A DNA stretch of 64,000 nt, taken from assembly GCA_963816685.1 (NCBI GenBank), contig CAWFMB010000016.1:310001-374000 (forward strand), written 5' to 3'. How positions within the stretch are numbered: the stretch's first letter is position 1; each line of letters opens with the position of its first letter. Shown here in pieces: positions 27,779-36,690 of the stretch. The position numbers and the translations under genes were made by a program. The DNA is from CAVYUC01 sp963816685. GTDB lineage: Bacteria > Bacteroidota > Bacteroidia > Bacteroidales > Prolixibacteraceae. The notes beneath the pieces are model-generated. The model saw nothing but the letters and a program-made list of their open reading frames with translations. It was not told where the DNA came from and made no database searches.

Positions 27779-27878
27779 TGAAATATTTCCGGGAGCGCAG
27801 TTCGGCTGGTGCATCCCGATTGGAAACGGGAGAGCCGAATTTCGCCTCTCCTGACATGTTGCCGGAATTTGAAATATT
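27779..27878 (+). repeat. tRNA-like element flanked by short repeats
   Basis: Between two real tRNAs lies a segment with a convincing D-arm (AGCGCAGTTCGGCTGGTGC) and an anticodon-like hairpin TCCCG-ATTGGAAA-CGGGA, but the T-arm is broken and an alternative stem GGAGAG/CTCTCC competes. It is bounded by inverted TTCCGG (27787-27792) / CCGGAA (27862-27867) and by the 9-base direct repeat TGAAATATT (27779-27787 and 27870-27878). It could be a degenerate tRNA, a small inserted element or a structured spacer RNA. Confidence 0.5.
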
Positions 27879-27889
27879 AAAGTAATTAA

Positions 27890-27964
27890 CGGGGTATAGC
27901 GCAGTCCGGCTAGCGCACCTGCTTTGGGAGCAGGGGGTCGCAGGTTCGAATCCTGCTACCCCGA
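27890..27964 (+). tRNA. tRNA-Pro (anticodon UGG)
   Basis: 75 bases. Acceptor CGGGGTA/TACCCCG is fully paired, with A as discriminator. The anticodon stem CCTGC/GCAGG encloses the loop TTTGGGA, giving TGG. The T-arm GCAGG-TTCGAAT-CCTGC is perfect. No encoded CCA. Confidence 0.97.
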
Positions 27965-27976
27965 CAATTGAAAATG

Positions 27977-28008
27977 AAGGAGTTAGATTAAAATCTGGCT
28001 CCTTTTTT
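27977..28008 (+). terminator. Terminator of the tRNA cluster
   Basis: AAGGAG-TT-AGAT / ATCT-GG-CTCCTT hairpin followed by T6, 12 bases after tRNA-Pro. Confidence 0.9.
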
Positions 28009-28140
28009 ATTTTCTATTGTCGCATTTAAACTCAATCGATTTCTTATCAGAGATATAAAATATCAAATTCACCAAAACTGCAAACAACCAAATCACATCC
28101 TTAAGACCGGATAATACAGGAAAATATCATTACAAAAGTA

Positions 28141-28428
28141 ATTCCGGATGATATTAAATGGTATGTCTTAAACTATATTGAATTATATTCTGATCGGGAA
28201 CTTAAAAATTCCGGTAACTAAAGAGGGAATTGGTGAATATCCAATGGGATAGCAAAATTACCGGAAGAATTATCATTGGAAAAGGATACAGTTCGGGTAA
28301 CAAATGAGACCTTTTATGAATGGTTCATGCAAATTAAATATGATTTTCAGAATCAAACCAGTACAAGTGAAGCATTGAAAAGATATCAGGAGGAGCTGAG
28401 GAGATATTATCATATAAGAAATTCATAG
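28141..28428 (+). pseudogene. Remnant of an unidentified gene in two frames
   Basis: An open segment at 28141-28218 ('DDIKWYVLNYIELYSDREL') stops at TAA and is followed in another frame by about 62 codons ending at TAG 28426-28428 ('TFYEWFMQIKYDFQNQ'). Both have coding-like composition but no start, so they look like pieces of one broken gene. The family was not recognised. The rest of 28009-28793 shows no gene. Confidence 0.35.
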
Positions 28429-28793
28429 GATACATAAAATCCTGTTCTGAAATTTTAGGCTATAGGTTCATCCAGAAAAGAACCCCTAATGAGAGAGGAT
28501 TTCGTTTACTTTTGAATTAGTTGAAAATGAGAAAAAAGTGTTACATGAGTCATTTGATGTATAAGTTACTGGAAAAATGAAACTTGTGATGTTGTTCTTT
28601 ATTTAAGAAGCGTCATACGAAAAATACTCTGCGTCATTTGATTGACATATTAATTAACATTTAATCAGAGTTTTTACACGTGTGACGCTTTTCAATAAAA
28701 ACATTTGCCTGAATAAATTTCTTATGAAATAGAGATCTGGCTACTCATGCTTATTCAGGTAATATAAAAGTTTTCGATTTTGGTCTATAAAGT

Positions 28794-29923
28794 TTACCTG
28801 AAAATTTTCAGGTATTCCTCGAAAGAGAAAATCCTGTTACGTTTATAACCCGTAATCTCCTCCAGAATGCCCAGCTTTTCAAAATCATCAATCAATCTTA
28901 ATGCAGTGGTGATATTAACATCGAGCGACTCTGAAGCTGCTTGTGCATCCGTTTTCGGCTCTTTATACAAGTATTCCAGAAAAGACTTTGCCAAATCGTA
29001 TTTCTTACCAAGCGTTACTATCTTTTGTTCCACTTCGCTTCTCAGGGCAATAATGTTTTTAAAAGTCTGGATCGAGTTTTCAGAAGTCTCCCTGACACCA
29101 ACCAGAAAAAATTTCAGCCATTGAGTCAAGTCATTGCGAGATGAAACCCTGCTGAGATTATCGTAATACAGCATTCTGTTTCGCTCAAAGAAATCGGACA
29201 AATAGAGCGTTGGTTTATGCAACAGCCCGTTGCTAACGAGGAACAATGTAATCAGCAGTCGTCCTATCCTTCCGTTCCCATCCAGGAACGGGTGAATCGT
29301 TTCAAACTGGTAATGAGCAATTCCAATTTTAATCAGATGAGGCACCTGATTGATTTCGTTGTGTAAAAAATTTCCAGGTCCGACATTAAGTCCGGGATAT
29401 TATCCTGATGCGGAGGAATGAATGAAGCATCGGTCAAGCTGCTACCGCCAATCCAGTTCTGACTTTTTCTGAATTCCCCGGGAAGCTTATTCGTTCCACG
29501 TACTCCCTGCATTAGTATCCGATGTACTTGTTTTAAGAGCCGGTTACTGATGGGAAGTTTTTCCAGGTCCTGAATTGCATGATTCATCGCCAATACATAG
29601 TTTTGAACCTCCTGCCAGTCACCCCGCTTTTCAGGTTGGATAAATTCCTCCTTCTGAACAGCTTCATCAATATTGGTCTGGGTTCCTTCAATGCGACTAC
29701 TTTGTGTGCCTTCTTTCAGCACATGCATCTTTATGAAGAAGTCAACATCCGGGATAAGTTGTGAATAAGCATTGAGTTCGCCCAGCTTAATATCTGCCTG
29801 GCTCAATAATAAAGTCAACCCAACATCATCCACCTCCCAGGGTAAATCAATGTTATTCGGTTCAAAACTTTTGTAATTGTATTGCTGAATATTTTGACCG
29901 GCCACAAAACTGCTAATTCTCAT
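28794..29923 (-). pseudogene. Fic-domain protein (AMPylase type), frameshifted
   Basis: Start ATG at 29923, 16 bases after a -7 box. The first frame carries the class II Fic inhibitory motif 'SSRIEG' ([S/T]xxxE[G/N]) and runs to 'DLMSDLEIF'. It then leaves frame at an A6 run (29365-29370). Adding one base restores 'LHNEINQVPHLIKIGIAHYQFETIHPFLDGNGRIGR', so the Fic catalytic motif HPFLDGNGRIGR is intact in the second frame (28794-29345), which ends with a winged-helix-like tail. Fic proteins transfer AMP from ATP to proteins, and such chromosomal copies are often self-inhibited. It is a recent single-base break, a slippery-run variant or a sequencing error. Confidence 0.85.
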
Positions 29924-29938
29924 GTTAATTATTTCCTG

Positions 29939-29946
29939 CAAATATA
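29939..29946 (-). promoter_or_regulatory. -7 element of the Fic gene
   Basis: TATATTTG followed by C on the minus strand matches TAnnTTTG and lies 16 bases before the ATG at 29923. It argues that coding begins at 29923 and not at the upstream frame reaching 30259. Confidence 0.6.
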
Positions 29947-30122
29947 AATAATTATAATTGCACTTAATGCATTTTCTGCAAATAAGGGAATTTGTATTTC
30001 CATCAAGTAGAAAGCTACTAAAACTGGAAAAGTTTACTGGTTCAAGAGGCATACCAAAATAATTATCGGCTAAATATTGTATATCCTCCATAATTTCATC
30101 GTATGAATTGAAGGTCAACAGC

Positions 30123-30326
30123 CTATACAACGTCCTTTTTAGTGAAACGTAACTCTGATGCATCAAAACCCCAATACAAGTTCCAGTCAATAATAAGTTT
30201 AAACATGCATTGTATTTGCGGAATTTGTTGCCGGATAAAGCCATCTTCAATATTATCAACTACAGGAAATTTCACAACATATTCATAGATATCAGCTATG
30301 TTTGTACCATCAAGGGAATAATAGGC
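30123..30326 (-). pseudogene. C-terminal fragment of an unidentified gene
   Basis: 67 codons with no start, ending at TAG 30123-30125, with protein-like text such as 'VVDNIEDGFIRQQIPQ' and 'LIIDWNLYWGFDASELRF'. An overlapping frame reaches upstream of Fic but shows no domain. Probably the 3' remnant of a lost gene. The family was not recognised. Confidence 0.3.
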
Positions 30327-30538
30327 TTACTTATAAAAGGTTTACTATCCTTCAATTGGGAAATCAAAGGAGTTTCGAAAGACTCAGGTGGTGAGGTATG
30401 TTCAACTTGATGAAATGTTTGTTGTGAAAAATGTATGGTGATAAACCAAAATATGCTGTTTTCCTATCAAGGCTTCATGGATGAACTTTCCTGCTAACCC
30501 TTTTCCTTTTTTTGTCACCCCTGTTTAAGTTTTTGGTA

Positions 30539-30551
30539 CCCCCAACGGGGG
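30539..30551 (+). promoter_or_regulatory. GC hairpin directly before a small reading frame
   Basis: CCCCC-AAC-GGGGG, a very short strong hairpin ending two bases before an ATG at 30553. In RNA it would hide the bases just upstream of that start. Confidence 0.35.
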
Positions 30552-30552
30552 G

Positions 30553-30699
30553 ATGAAAGAAATTAAACTAAATCATTTTTTAAAAAAGAAATGGTTAGCA
30601 CAAGAACAACATTTTTATCCGGCTGGTAAAGACATTTACAAATCAGAGGACCCGCACCTTTTTTATGATCGTTTTCTGTTTAGCAACATCAGTGCATAA
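30553..30699 (+). CDS. Possible small basic protein
   Basis: 48 codons, ATG to TAA, with text 'KLNHFLKKKWLAQEQHFYP'. No family recognised. It lies alone between the decayed Fic region and the hybrid kinase. It may be a gene fragment. The rest of 30327-30759 shows nothing else. Confidence 0.25.
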   Translation: MKEIKLNHFLKKKWLAQEQHFYPAGKDIYKSEDPHLFYDRFLFSNISA

Positions 30700-30759
30700 G
30701 AAATTATTTTGTTATTTCGTTGCTGAAGATTTAATGGAACCATAAACCTGTGATAATTT

Positions 30760-32937
30760 ATGAAAGATTCAATTATAATCGAGTTATTGCAAAACACAGC
30801 TATTTTATTGGCATTTGCAATGCTCTATGAGAATTTTTGGGTTGATGATGATACCAATAAAAGTACAGGCAAAAAAATTCTTATTGGTTTAATATTGAGT
30901 GGAATCGGTGTTGTATTAATGTTTACTCCATGGAATTTGGCTCCAGGTATTGTTTTCGATACCCGCTCAGTCATGATTTCTATAGCAGGTTTGTTTTTTG
31001 GTCTGATCCCTACAACAATTACGATGTTAATTACAAGCATCGTAAGATTGATGATTGGCGGAGATGGTCAATGGATGGGTGTTGCTGTAATTATATCTTC
31101 CGGAACAATTGGTTTATTATGGAGAAATCTCAGACCCGATTGGAAATCAAAGAAATATCATTTGGAGTTATTGGCAATGGGAATCCTGGTTCACATGGCA
31201 ATGTCCTTATCTGCATTCTTACTGCCGCCTGATAAAATTTTGCCTACTCTTAAAGCTATTGCGTTACCTCTTATTTTTATCTATTCACCAGTTACAATGT
31301 TTCTTGGTGTAATAATGCTGAAACAATATAAAAATATCCAAAACAGGTTAGCCCAATTAAAACTGGATGAATCAGAACGAAGATTGGCAGAGGTTCTGGA
31401 AAGTGGTAATATTGTGTCACTGCTACTGGATAAAGATGGTAATATTAAGTATTGCAACAATTATTTATTGGAAATTACCGGATATACACAAAATGAAGTA
31501 TTGGAAAAAAACTGGTTCAAAATGTTTATTCCAACGGATATAAGAGAGGAACTATATCAAACTTTTCAAAATGGTTTAACTTCAAAGAATATTTATAAAA
31601 ATTATGAGAATGTGATTCTGACAAAAAGTGGAAAAGAGTTATATATATCATGGTACAACACCGTCTATCATTATCATTCAGATAAGATAAATGGTCTTGC
31701 CAGCATTGGTGTTAATATCACAAAAAGTAAGGATTATGAAAGAAAACTCGAAGAAAAAAATCATGAGTATCAACTGATAAACAGACAACTAACACAAGCC
31801 AAAGAAAAAGCAGAAGAAAGCGACCGTTTAAAGTCAGCTTTTTTGGCAAACATGAGCCACGAAATCAGAACACCAATGAGTGGTATTCTGGGATTTACAA
31901 GTTTGCTTTTGGAACCGGAACTGAGCGATGAAAAAAAAGAAGCTTATATCCGGATTATTCATCAAAGCGGAGAGCGCATGCTGAATACTGTAAATGATAT
32001 TGTTGAAATCTCGAAAATTGAAGCTGGAATGGTTGATGCACATAACTCAATGATGAATGTTAACAATAGTGTAGTGAGCATTTTGAACTTTTTCCAACCA
32101 CAGGTTCGAAAAAAAGGATTAACTCTCAGTTTCGAAAATGAAATTCAGGAAATAAATTTTCCCATTTATACAGACAAAAACAAATTCGAATCTATTCTTA
32201 CAAATCTTGTTAAAAATGCAATAAAATATACAGATAAAGGAAAAATAACAGTAAGCAATCGTATAAACAATGGATTTGTTGAATTTTGTATAAATGACAC
32301 AGGAATTGGTATTCCAAAACACCGGCTCGAAGCAATTTTCAACCATTTTGAACAGGCAGATGTAAATGACACAAGAGCTTTCGAAGGGTCTGGTCTTGGT
32401 CTTGCAATTGCAAAATCGTATGTCGAAATGCTTGATGGCAGGATTTGGGTTGAATCAATTGAAGGTGAAGGTTCGCAATTTTATTTTCGTATTCCATTAT
32501 CTGCACAAAAAAAAGTTCACACTTTTATTTCTAAAAAAAATGCCACTAAAAACAAATTGAACCTTTTAAATCAAGTTAGAATTCTGCTTGTTGAGGATGA
32601 TGAACCTTCTGCATTTTACCTGGAAACAATTTTAAAAGACATTTCTCAAAATGTTATGCGTGTTGAAACAGGGGAACAAGCAATTTATGAGTTCAAAAGC
32701 AATGTAAATTTTGATATTATTTTGATGGACATAAAAATGCCCGGTATAAACGGATACGAAACTACCCGGCAAATCAGGGAGTTTAATAAAGATGTTGTGA
32801 TTATAGCACAAACAGCTTATGGATTATCAGGAGAAAAAGAAAAGGCAATTGGAGCAGGTTGTAATGATTATATTTCTAAACCTGTAAAGAAAGATGAATT
32901 AATGGTTCTTATACAAAAGTATATCAGGAACAACTAA
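30760..32937 (+). CDS. Hybrid sensor histidine kinase with a LytS-type membrane domain
   Basis: 725 residues. Residues about 1-190 are a 5-6 TM LytS/5TMR domain with the hallmark 'GIVFDTRSVMISIAGLFFG'. A PAS domain follows (about 205-325), then a coiled coil, HisKA with phospho-acceptor H367 in 'NMSHEIRTPM', HATPase with N-box 'NLVKNAIKYT', 'DTGIGIP' and 'GSGLGLAIAKSY', and a C-terminal receiver domain with phospho-acceptor D657 in 'ILMDIKMPG'. It senses an unknown membrane or cytoplasmic signal. No cognate DNA-binding response regulator adjoins, though a LuxR-type regulator lies about 460 bases on. Confidence 0.93.
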   Translation: MKDSIIIELLQNTAILLAFAMLYENFWVDDDTNKSTGKKILIGLILSGIGVVLMFTPWNLAPGIVFDTRSVMISIAGLFFGLIPTTITMLITSIVRLMIGGDGQWMGVAVIISSGTIGLLWRNLRPDWKSKKYHLELLAMGILVHMAMSLSAFLLPPDKILPTLKAIALPLIFIYSPVTMFLGVIMLKQYKNIQNRLAQLKLDESERRLAEVLESGNIVSLLLDKDGNIKYCNNYLLEITGYTQNEVLEKNWFKMFIPTDIREELYQTFQNGLTSKNIYKNYENVILTKSGKELYISWYNTVYHYHSDKINGLASIGVNITKSKDYERKLEEKNHEYQLINRQLTQAKEKAEESDRLKSAFLANMSHEIRTPMSGILGFTSLLLEPELSDEKKEAYIRIIHQSGERMLNTVNDIVEISKIEAGMVDAHNSMMNVNNSVVSILNFFQPQVRKKGLTLSFENEIQEINFPIYTDKNKFESILTNLVKNAIKYTDKGKITVSNRINNGFVEFCINDTGIGIPKHRLEAIFNHFEQADVNDTRAFEGSGLGLAIAKSYVEMLDGRIWVESIEGEGSQFYFRIPLSAQKKVHTFISKKNATKNKLNLLNQVRILLVEDDEPSAFYLETILKDISQNVMRVETGEQAIYEFKSNVNFDIILMDIKMPGINGYETTRQIREFNKDVVIIAQTAYGLSGEKEKAIGAGCNDYISKPVKKDELMVLIQKYIRNN

Positions 32938-33398
32938 AAAATATACAAAAGTAAAACGATAAAAAAGTATTCGGTTCACTTTCCGGAGCCGCCCAATTCC
33001 TCCTCAAATTTCAAAAGTTCGGGTATCTGTTATTAGCCCAGCACAAAACAATGATATGCATTGATTACGGTGAGCCCGGATACCGGCAGTTCTCTTCAAT
33101 GGCTGCTGATGAAGAAACCTATAATGGTGGAGCTATGTTATGAATTGAAAGAGCCATTGAACTGCCGGTTAACAGTCTTAAAAGAAAAGCACATGAGATT
33201 GAACCCCGAAAAAGTAATAACTCCTGACACTCCTGCCGGAAAACGGTTAAAAACGAACATCCCATTCTGTCAATAAATATTTATCCAATTGATTTAATTG
33301 TTTTTATACACTGTTTTTATTAACTTGTAATGATTAAGCAGAAGAAAATTAGACCGTTAAATTATTACTTTATTCTTCAAAATCCTTATGGCTGATGT
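32938..33398. other. 461-base gap without a supported gene
   Basis: A 71-codon frame at 33061-33276 has no conserved features. Pieces in other frames ('IERAIELPVNSLKRKAHEIEP') look like remnants but contain stops. No promoter or terminator was clear. Confidence 0.35.
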
Positions 33399-34052
33399 AT
33401 GATGATATTATTAATATTATCAAACGATTTAACTTCAACGTGGACTTTATCTTATCTCCAGAAGTTGATATATTCCCTGCAGTTGAGTTCAGGATTTAAA
33501 TTCTTCATTTATGATTTAATGGAAAACCGGTTTATTTATTCCTGCCCCGAAAAAAGCAAAATATTTAATGACTTACCCGACGAGCATGTGAATAAAGGAT
33601 ATATGTACTTAAAAAAAATTTTCCACCCCATCGATTTTGGAAACCTCGTAAAAGAGGTGATTACACTGATGCATTCTTCGGAACGCATAAACAGGAAAAT
33701 CATTAAAACAGATAACGGCGGACAAATACTAAGAACCAAAAACAAAAACGGCGATTGGCAGCCCTTAAAAATACACCTGATATATCTGAATGAACGCCGG
33801 AACCAGAGATATAAGCTTTTGCTTGTTTTTGCTGAAGATGATACAACCATTCAAGATTTAAACATTACCCCCCGGGAAAAGGAAATTTTTAGTCTTCTTT
33901 CTTTAGGCTTTTCATCAAAAATGATTGCCGGAAAACTAAATATCAGCATAAACACAGTTATTACCCATCGAAAAAATCTGATTCACAAATTGAATGTTAA
34001 CAACAGCGCAGAACTGATTAAGAAAGGTTTTGAACTGAATTTAATCAGTTAA
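33399..34052 (+). CDS. LuxR-type transcriptional regulator
   Basis: 217 residues. The C-terminal about 60 residues are a LuxR HTH: 'NITPREKEIFSLLSLGFSSKMIAGKLNISINTVITHRKNLIHKL'. The N-terminal about 145 residues look like a PAS-like sensor fold ('FKFFIYDLMENRFIYSC...') and have no receiver Asp. Two adjacent ATG codons start it. It is likely the regulator of the subtilisin/tyrosinase genes directly downstream, or part of an unlinked signal chain with the hybrid kinase. Confidence 0.85.
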   Translation: MMILLILSNDLTSTWTLSYLQKLIYSLQLSSGFKFFIYDLMENRFIYSCPEKSKIFNDLPDEHVNKGYMYLKKIFHPIDFGNLVKEVITLMHSSERINRKIIKTDNGGQILRTKNKNGDWQPLKIHLIYLNERRNQRYKLLLVFAEDDTTIQDLNITPREKEIFSLLSLGFSSKMIAGKLNISINTVITHRKNLIHKLNVNNSAELIKKGFELNLIS

Positions 34053-34257
34053 TCCCTGTTTTTCTTTTTTCCATCCCAAAATCACCATAAATGAGGATTG
34101 ACTTTATTTACCAAACAGGGTAGATTTAAATATCTTTTTCTCCTTACAATGGGACTAAGGAAGCAAAGCTGGGTTAACGGGCGCACAATTACCCTGTTAT
34201 CCGGCTTATCCAAATGGACGAAAACTACTATAAAATCAAAAATGAAAGGAGCAAATT

Positions 34258-36471
34258 ATGGCGAACGAAAAAAGTAACGTACTGGTCAATCTGGTGCGGG
34301 ATGAAATTTTAACCACAAATTCATCGATTGAGATTACCACAACTGCAAACGCCGATACTGAACGGGTAATCAGAAGCATTGCAGTACCGGATGTTGATGG
34401 GAAAGTTTCCCCGACAAGGAGAAGGGGTGGTTTTAAATGGACCGCTGTGCAAGGATTACCACCGGGACGACACAAACTGGTCATCGACCCGATTGTGGAT
34501 GCAAAATCACAAAAACTTAGCAATTCAATGGAGATTCCGTTTACGGTAATCGCCACGAATTCAAAAATCGAAGGAAACCTTCTTATCGGCAGTTTTGTGC
34601 GGATAAAACTTGTTGAAAATGGTGTGGAGCGACTGCCAAATGACAAGATTTCGGACACCGGATACATCGAATTCTTTAAAGCTACCGATCGCAAAAGTGG
34701 CAAGCCGGTGTCATTCGAATTCGACCAAAACGGAAGACGGGTGGATGGTGAGCGAATTCTTGAGGAACACCGGCAAAAACTGAATTCAAAATTCGGAAAG
34801 ATACACCCTGCATTATTTTCAGTTATTAATTCTCAGAACCCTCCTGCAAATGTACTTGTTGATGTCTGGTATGAAATGGAAGAAGCCGAAGCTATGCCAG
34901 CCGACCGAAATGTAAATGAATGTAATCCGGAATCTGAAATCCGCAGGGCTGAGGAACTGAGAGAGAAAATGTACGAACGTACCCTGGAATTTTCAAAATC
35001 TCTGCGCAGCAATTTAAAGGTGGTAAAAGTGGATGAATTGGCTCCTGTGGTTACAGTACATATTGTAACATCGAGCATAAAAGAACTGGCCGAACGAAAA
35101 GAAATAGCAGGTTTACTCCTTCATGAAACCGGTGGAATAGAAGATTTGGATGATTCGATAGCTGTTGCCGGTTCTGACGTGGTTCAGTCCGGAGGTGAAA
35201 ATGGTGCCGGGGTAAAAGTGGCGGTCTGGGAATCGGGACCGGCAAGCAATTCAAACCTTGTAATTGCCGGAAAGTTTAAATCAAGTCCTTCCACATCAAA
35301 TCATTCCCAAAACGTCCATGCCATTATCCGGAACAAAGAATCGGATAACCCGAACGGACATGCCCCGGGAGTTAGTTTGTATTCGGCAAACGACAAAGAC
35401 AGGGATGCATTGACCTGGGCAGTAAAAGACAAGGGATGTACAGTAATAAATCAAAGCTTTCACCGATCCAGCGAACCCGGCTCCGGTGTTTTATCCAGTG
35501 ACGATATCTACGGCGACTACCTGGCGACAAGATATCCGTATCCCCTAATTGTTCATGCAGCGGGAAATTTCTGGAACGGTGACTCTGATAACATTAATCC
35601 TCCGAGCAGTGAATATGTCAACCATAAAGGATACAACACTATATCGGTTGGGAATCACAACGACGATGCTTCTGCAATGGCAGCGTCCTCTGTGTTCCGG
35701 AATCCAGGTTCTTCGCATGGAGACCGTGAGCTGCCTGAAATATGCGCAAATGGTGTAGGGGTAACGGCAGATGGAATTACAATGACAGGAACAAGCCAGG
35801 CATCACCGGCAGTTGTTGGTGTAACTGCGCTGCTCCAGGGCACAAATTCCACCCTGAAACACTGGCCTGAAGGGTGCAGAGCCATACTTTTGGCCAGTGC
35901 AACCAAAAATGTAGTTGGAAATACCTGGTGGCAGGATGTAAGCGGAGGAATTGATGCCAAAGATGGCGCCGGTGCAGTAAACGCCATTGAAGGCTGTAAC
36001 ATTGCAAAGAACAGGCGCTGGGAAAATGCACCTGCTTCCCGCAGAGGATGGGATGTAGGACTGTTAAGTTCTTCCAGTTTCGATAGCAACAAAATGTCGA
36101 ACTTTGAATACAAAGTTTCAATTCCCGGCTACGTGTGGGGACCAAAAAAAGTGAAAGTGGCTCTTGCATGGACTTCCAAAACAACAAAAACATCGTTTCT
36201 GTTTTGGAGTTGGTATATGTCTGAATTAAAAGTGGACCTCGACCTGTTGATATACGACCAGAACGGTGCTCAGGTAGGTTACAGCGGCTCCTGGGATAAC
36301 AGTTATGAAATTGCCGAATTTACTGGTCAACCGGGAAAAACCTATACGATAAAAATCCGCCGATGGTCGGGAATGGAATCCACCTGGTATGGTATTGCCT
36401 GGACGGTCACCGGAGGAATTACGATCACCTTAAATCCGGAATTACTGTTGACGAACAGAATCATCCGGTAA
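34258..36471 (+). CDS. Subtilisin-family (S8) protein with altered catalytic Asp
   Basis: 737 residues, no signal peptide. An N-terminal region of about 315 residues has no recognised domain. The S8 core follows: the usual 'D-T/S-G' strand reads 'VAVWESG', so the catalytic Asp position is E325; H349 in 'NHSQNVHAII', the oxyanion N437 in 'HAAGN' and nucleophile S513 in 'GTSQASP' are present. The C-terminal about 110 residues ('DLDLLIYDQNG') form a PPC-like beta domain. It has an unusually good Shine-Dalgarno (AAAGGAG, 34245-34251). It could be an active variant, an inactive binding protein or a toxin-like effector. It precedes a tyrosinase gene. Confidence 0.85.
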   Translation: MANEKSNVLVNLVRDEILTTNSSIEITTTANADTERVIRSIAVPDVDGKVSPTRRRGGFKWTAVQGLPPGRHKLVIDPIVDAKSQKLSNSMEIPFTVIATNSKIEGNLLIGSFVRIKLVENGVERLPNDKISDTGYIEFFKATDRKSGKPVSFEFDQNGRRVDGERILEEHRQKLNSKFGKIHPALFSVINSQNPPANVLVDVWYEMEEAEAMPADRNVNECNPESEIRRAEELREKMYERTLEFSKSLRSNLKVVKVDELAPVVTVHIVTSSIKELAERKEIAGLLLHETGGIEDLDDSIAVAGSDVVQSGGENGAGVKVAVWESGPASNSNLVIAGKFKSSPSTSNHSQNVHAIIRNKESDNPNGHAPGVSLYSANDKDRDALTWAVKDKGCTVINQSFHRSSEPGSGVLSSDDIYGDYLATRYPYPLIVHAAGNFWNGDSDNINPPSSEYVNHKGYNTISVGNHNDDASAMAASSVFRNPGSSHGDRELPEICANGVGVTADGITMTGTSQASPAVVGVTALLQGTNSTLKHWPEGCRAILLASATKNVVGNTWWQDVSGGIDAKDGAGAVNAIEGCNIAKNRRWENAPASRRGWDVGLLSSSSFDSNKMSNFEYKVSIPGYVWGPKKVKVALAWTSKTTKTSFLFWSWYMSELKVDLDLLIYDQNGAQVGYSGSWDNSYEIAEFTGQPGKTYTIKIRRWSGMESTWYGIAWTVTGGITITLNPELLLTNRIIR

Positions 36472-36690
36472 TTATAAAATGATAAGGTTTCACAATATGC
36501 GTTTTGCCATCACTAAATATGTAAATCAAAATGATAAGGGATTGGCTATTTTCAAAAATGAATATGTGTATTGCCAGTGATATCCCCTTCCTTCTGTGTC
36601 GGCGAATCCCTTGCGGCATAAAGGAGACCGGCCCGGCGAAACAGCAGAGATTTGAGAATTGAATCAATTATTAATCAAAAATTTGTAAAA

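Noticed and set aside
27615..27857. Minus-strand 80-codon frame across tRNA-Ser
   Set aside because: It is read through a tRNA gene and a structured spacer.
29924..30259. N-terminal extension of the Fic protein to 30259
   Set aside because: The added residues show no domain, and a good -7 box lies between them and the ATG at 29923.
33061..33276. 71-codon frame after the hybrid kinase
   Set aside because: No conserved motif, no start context, and neighbouring frames carry remnants of similar quality.
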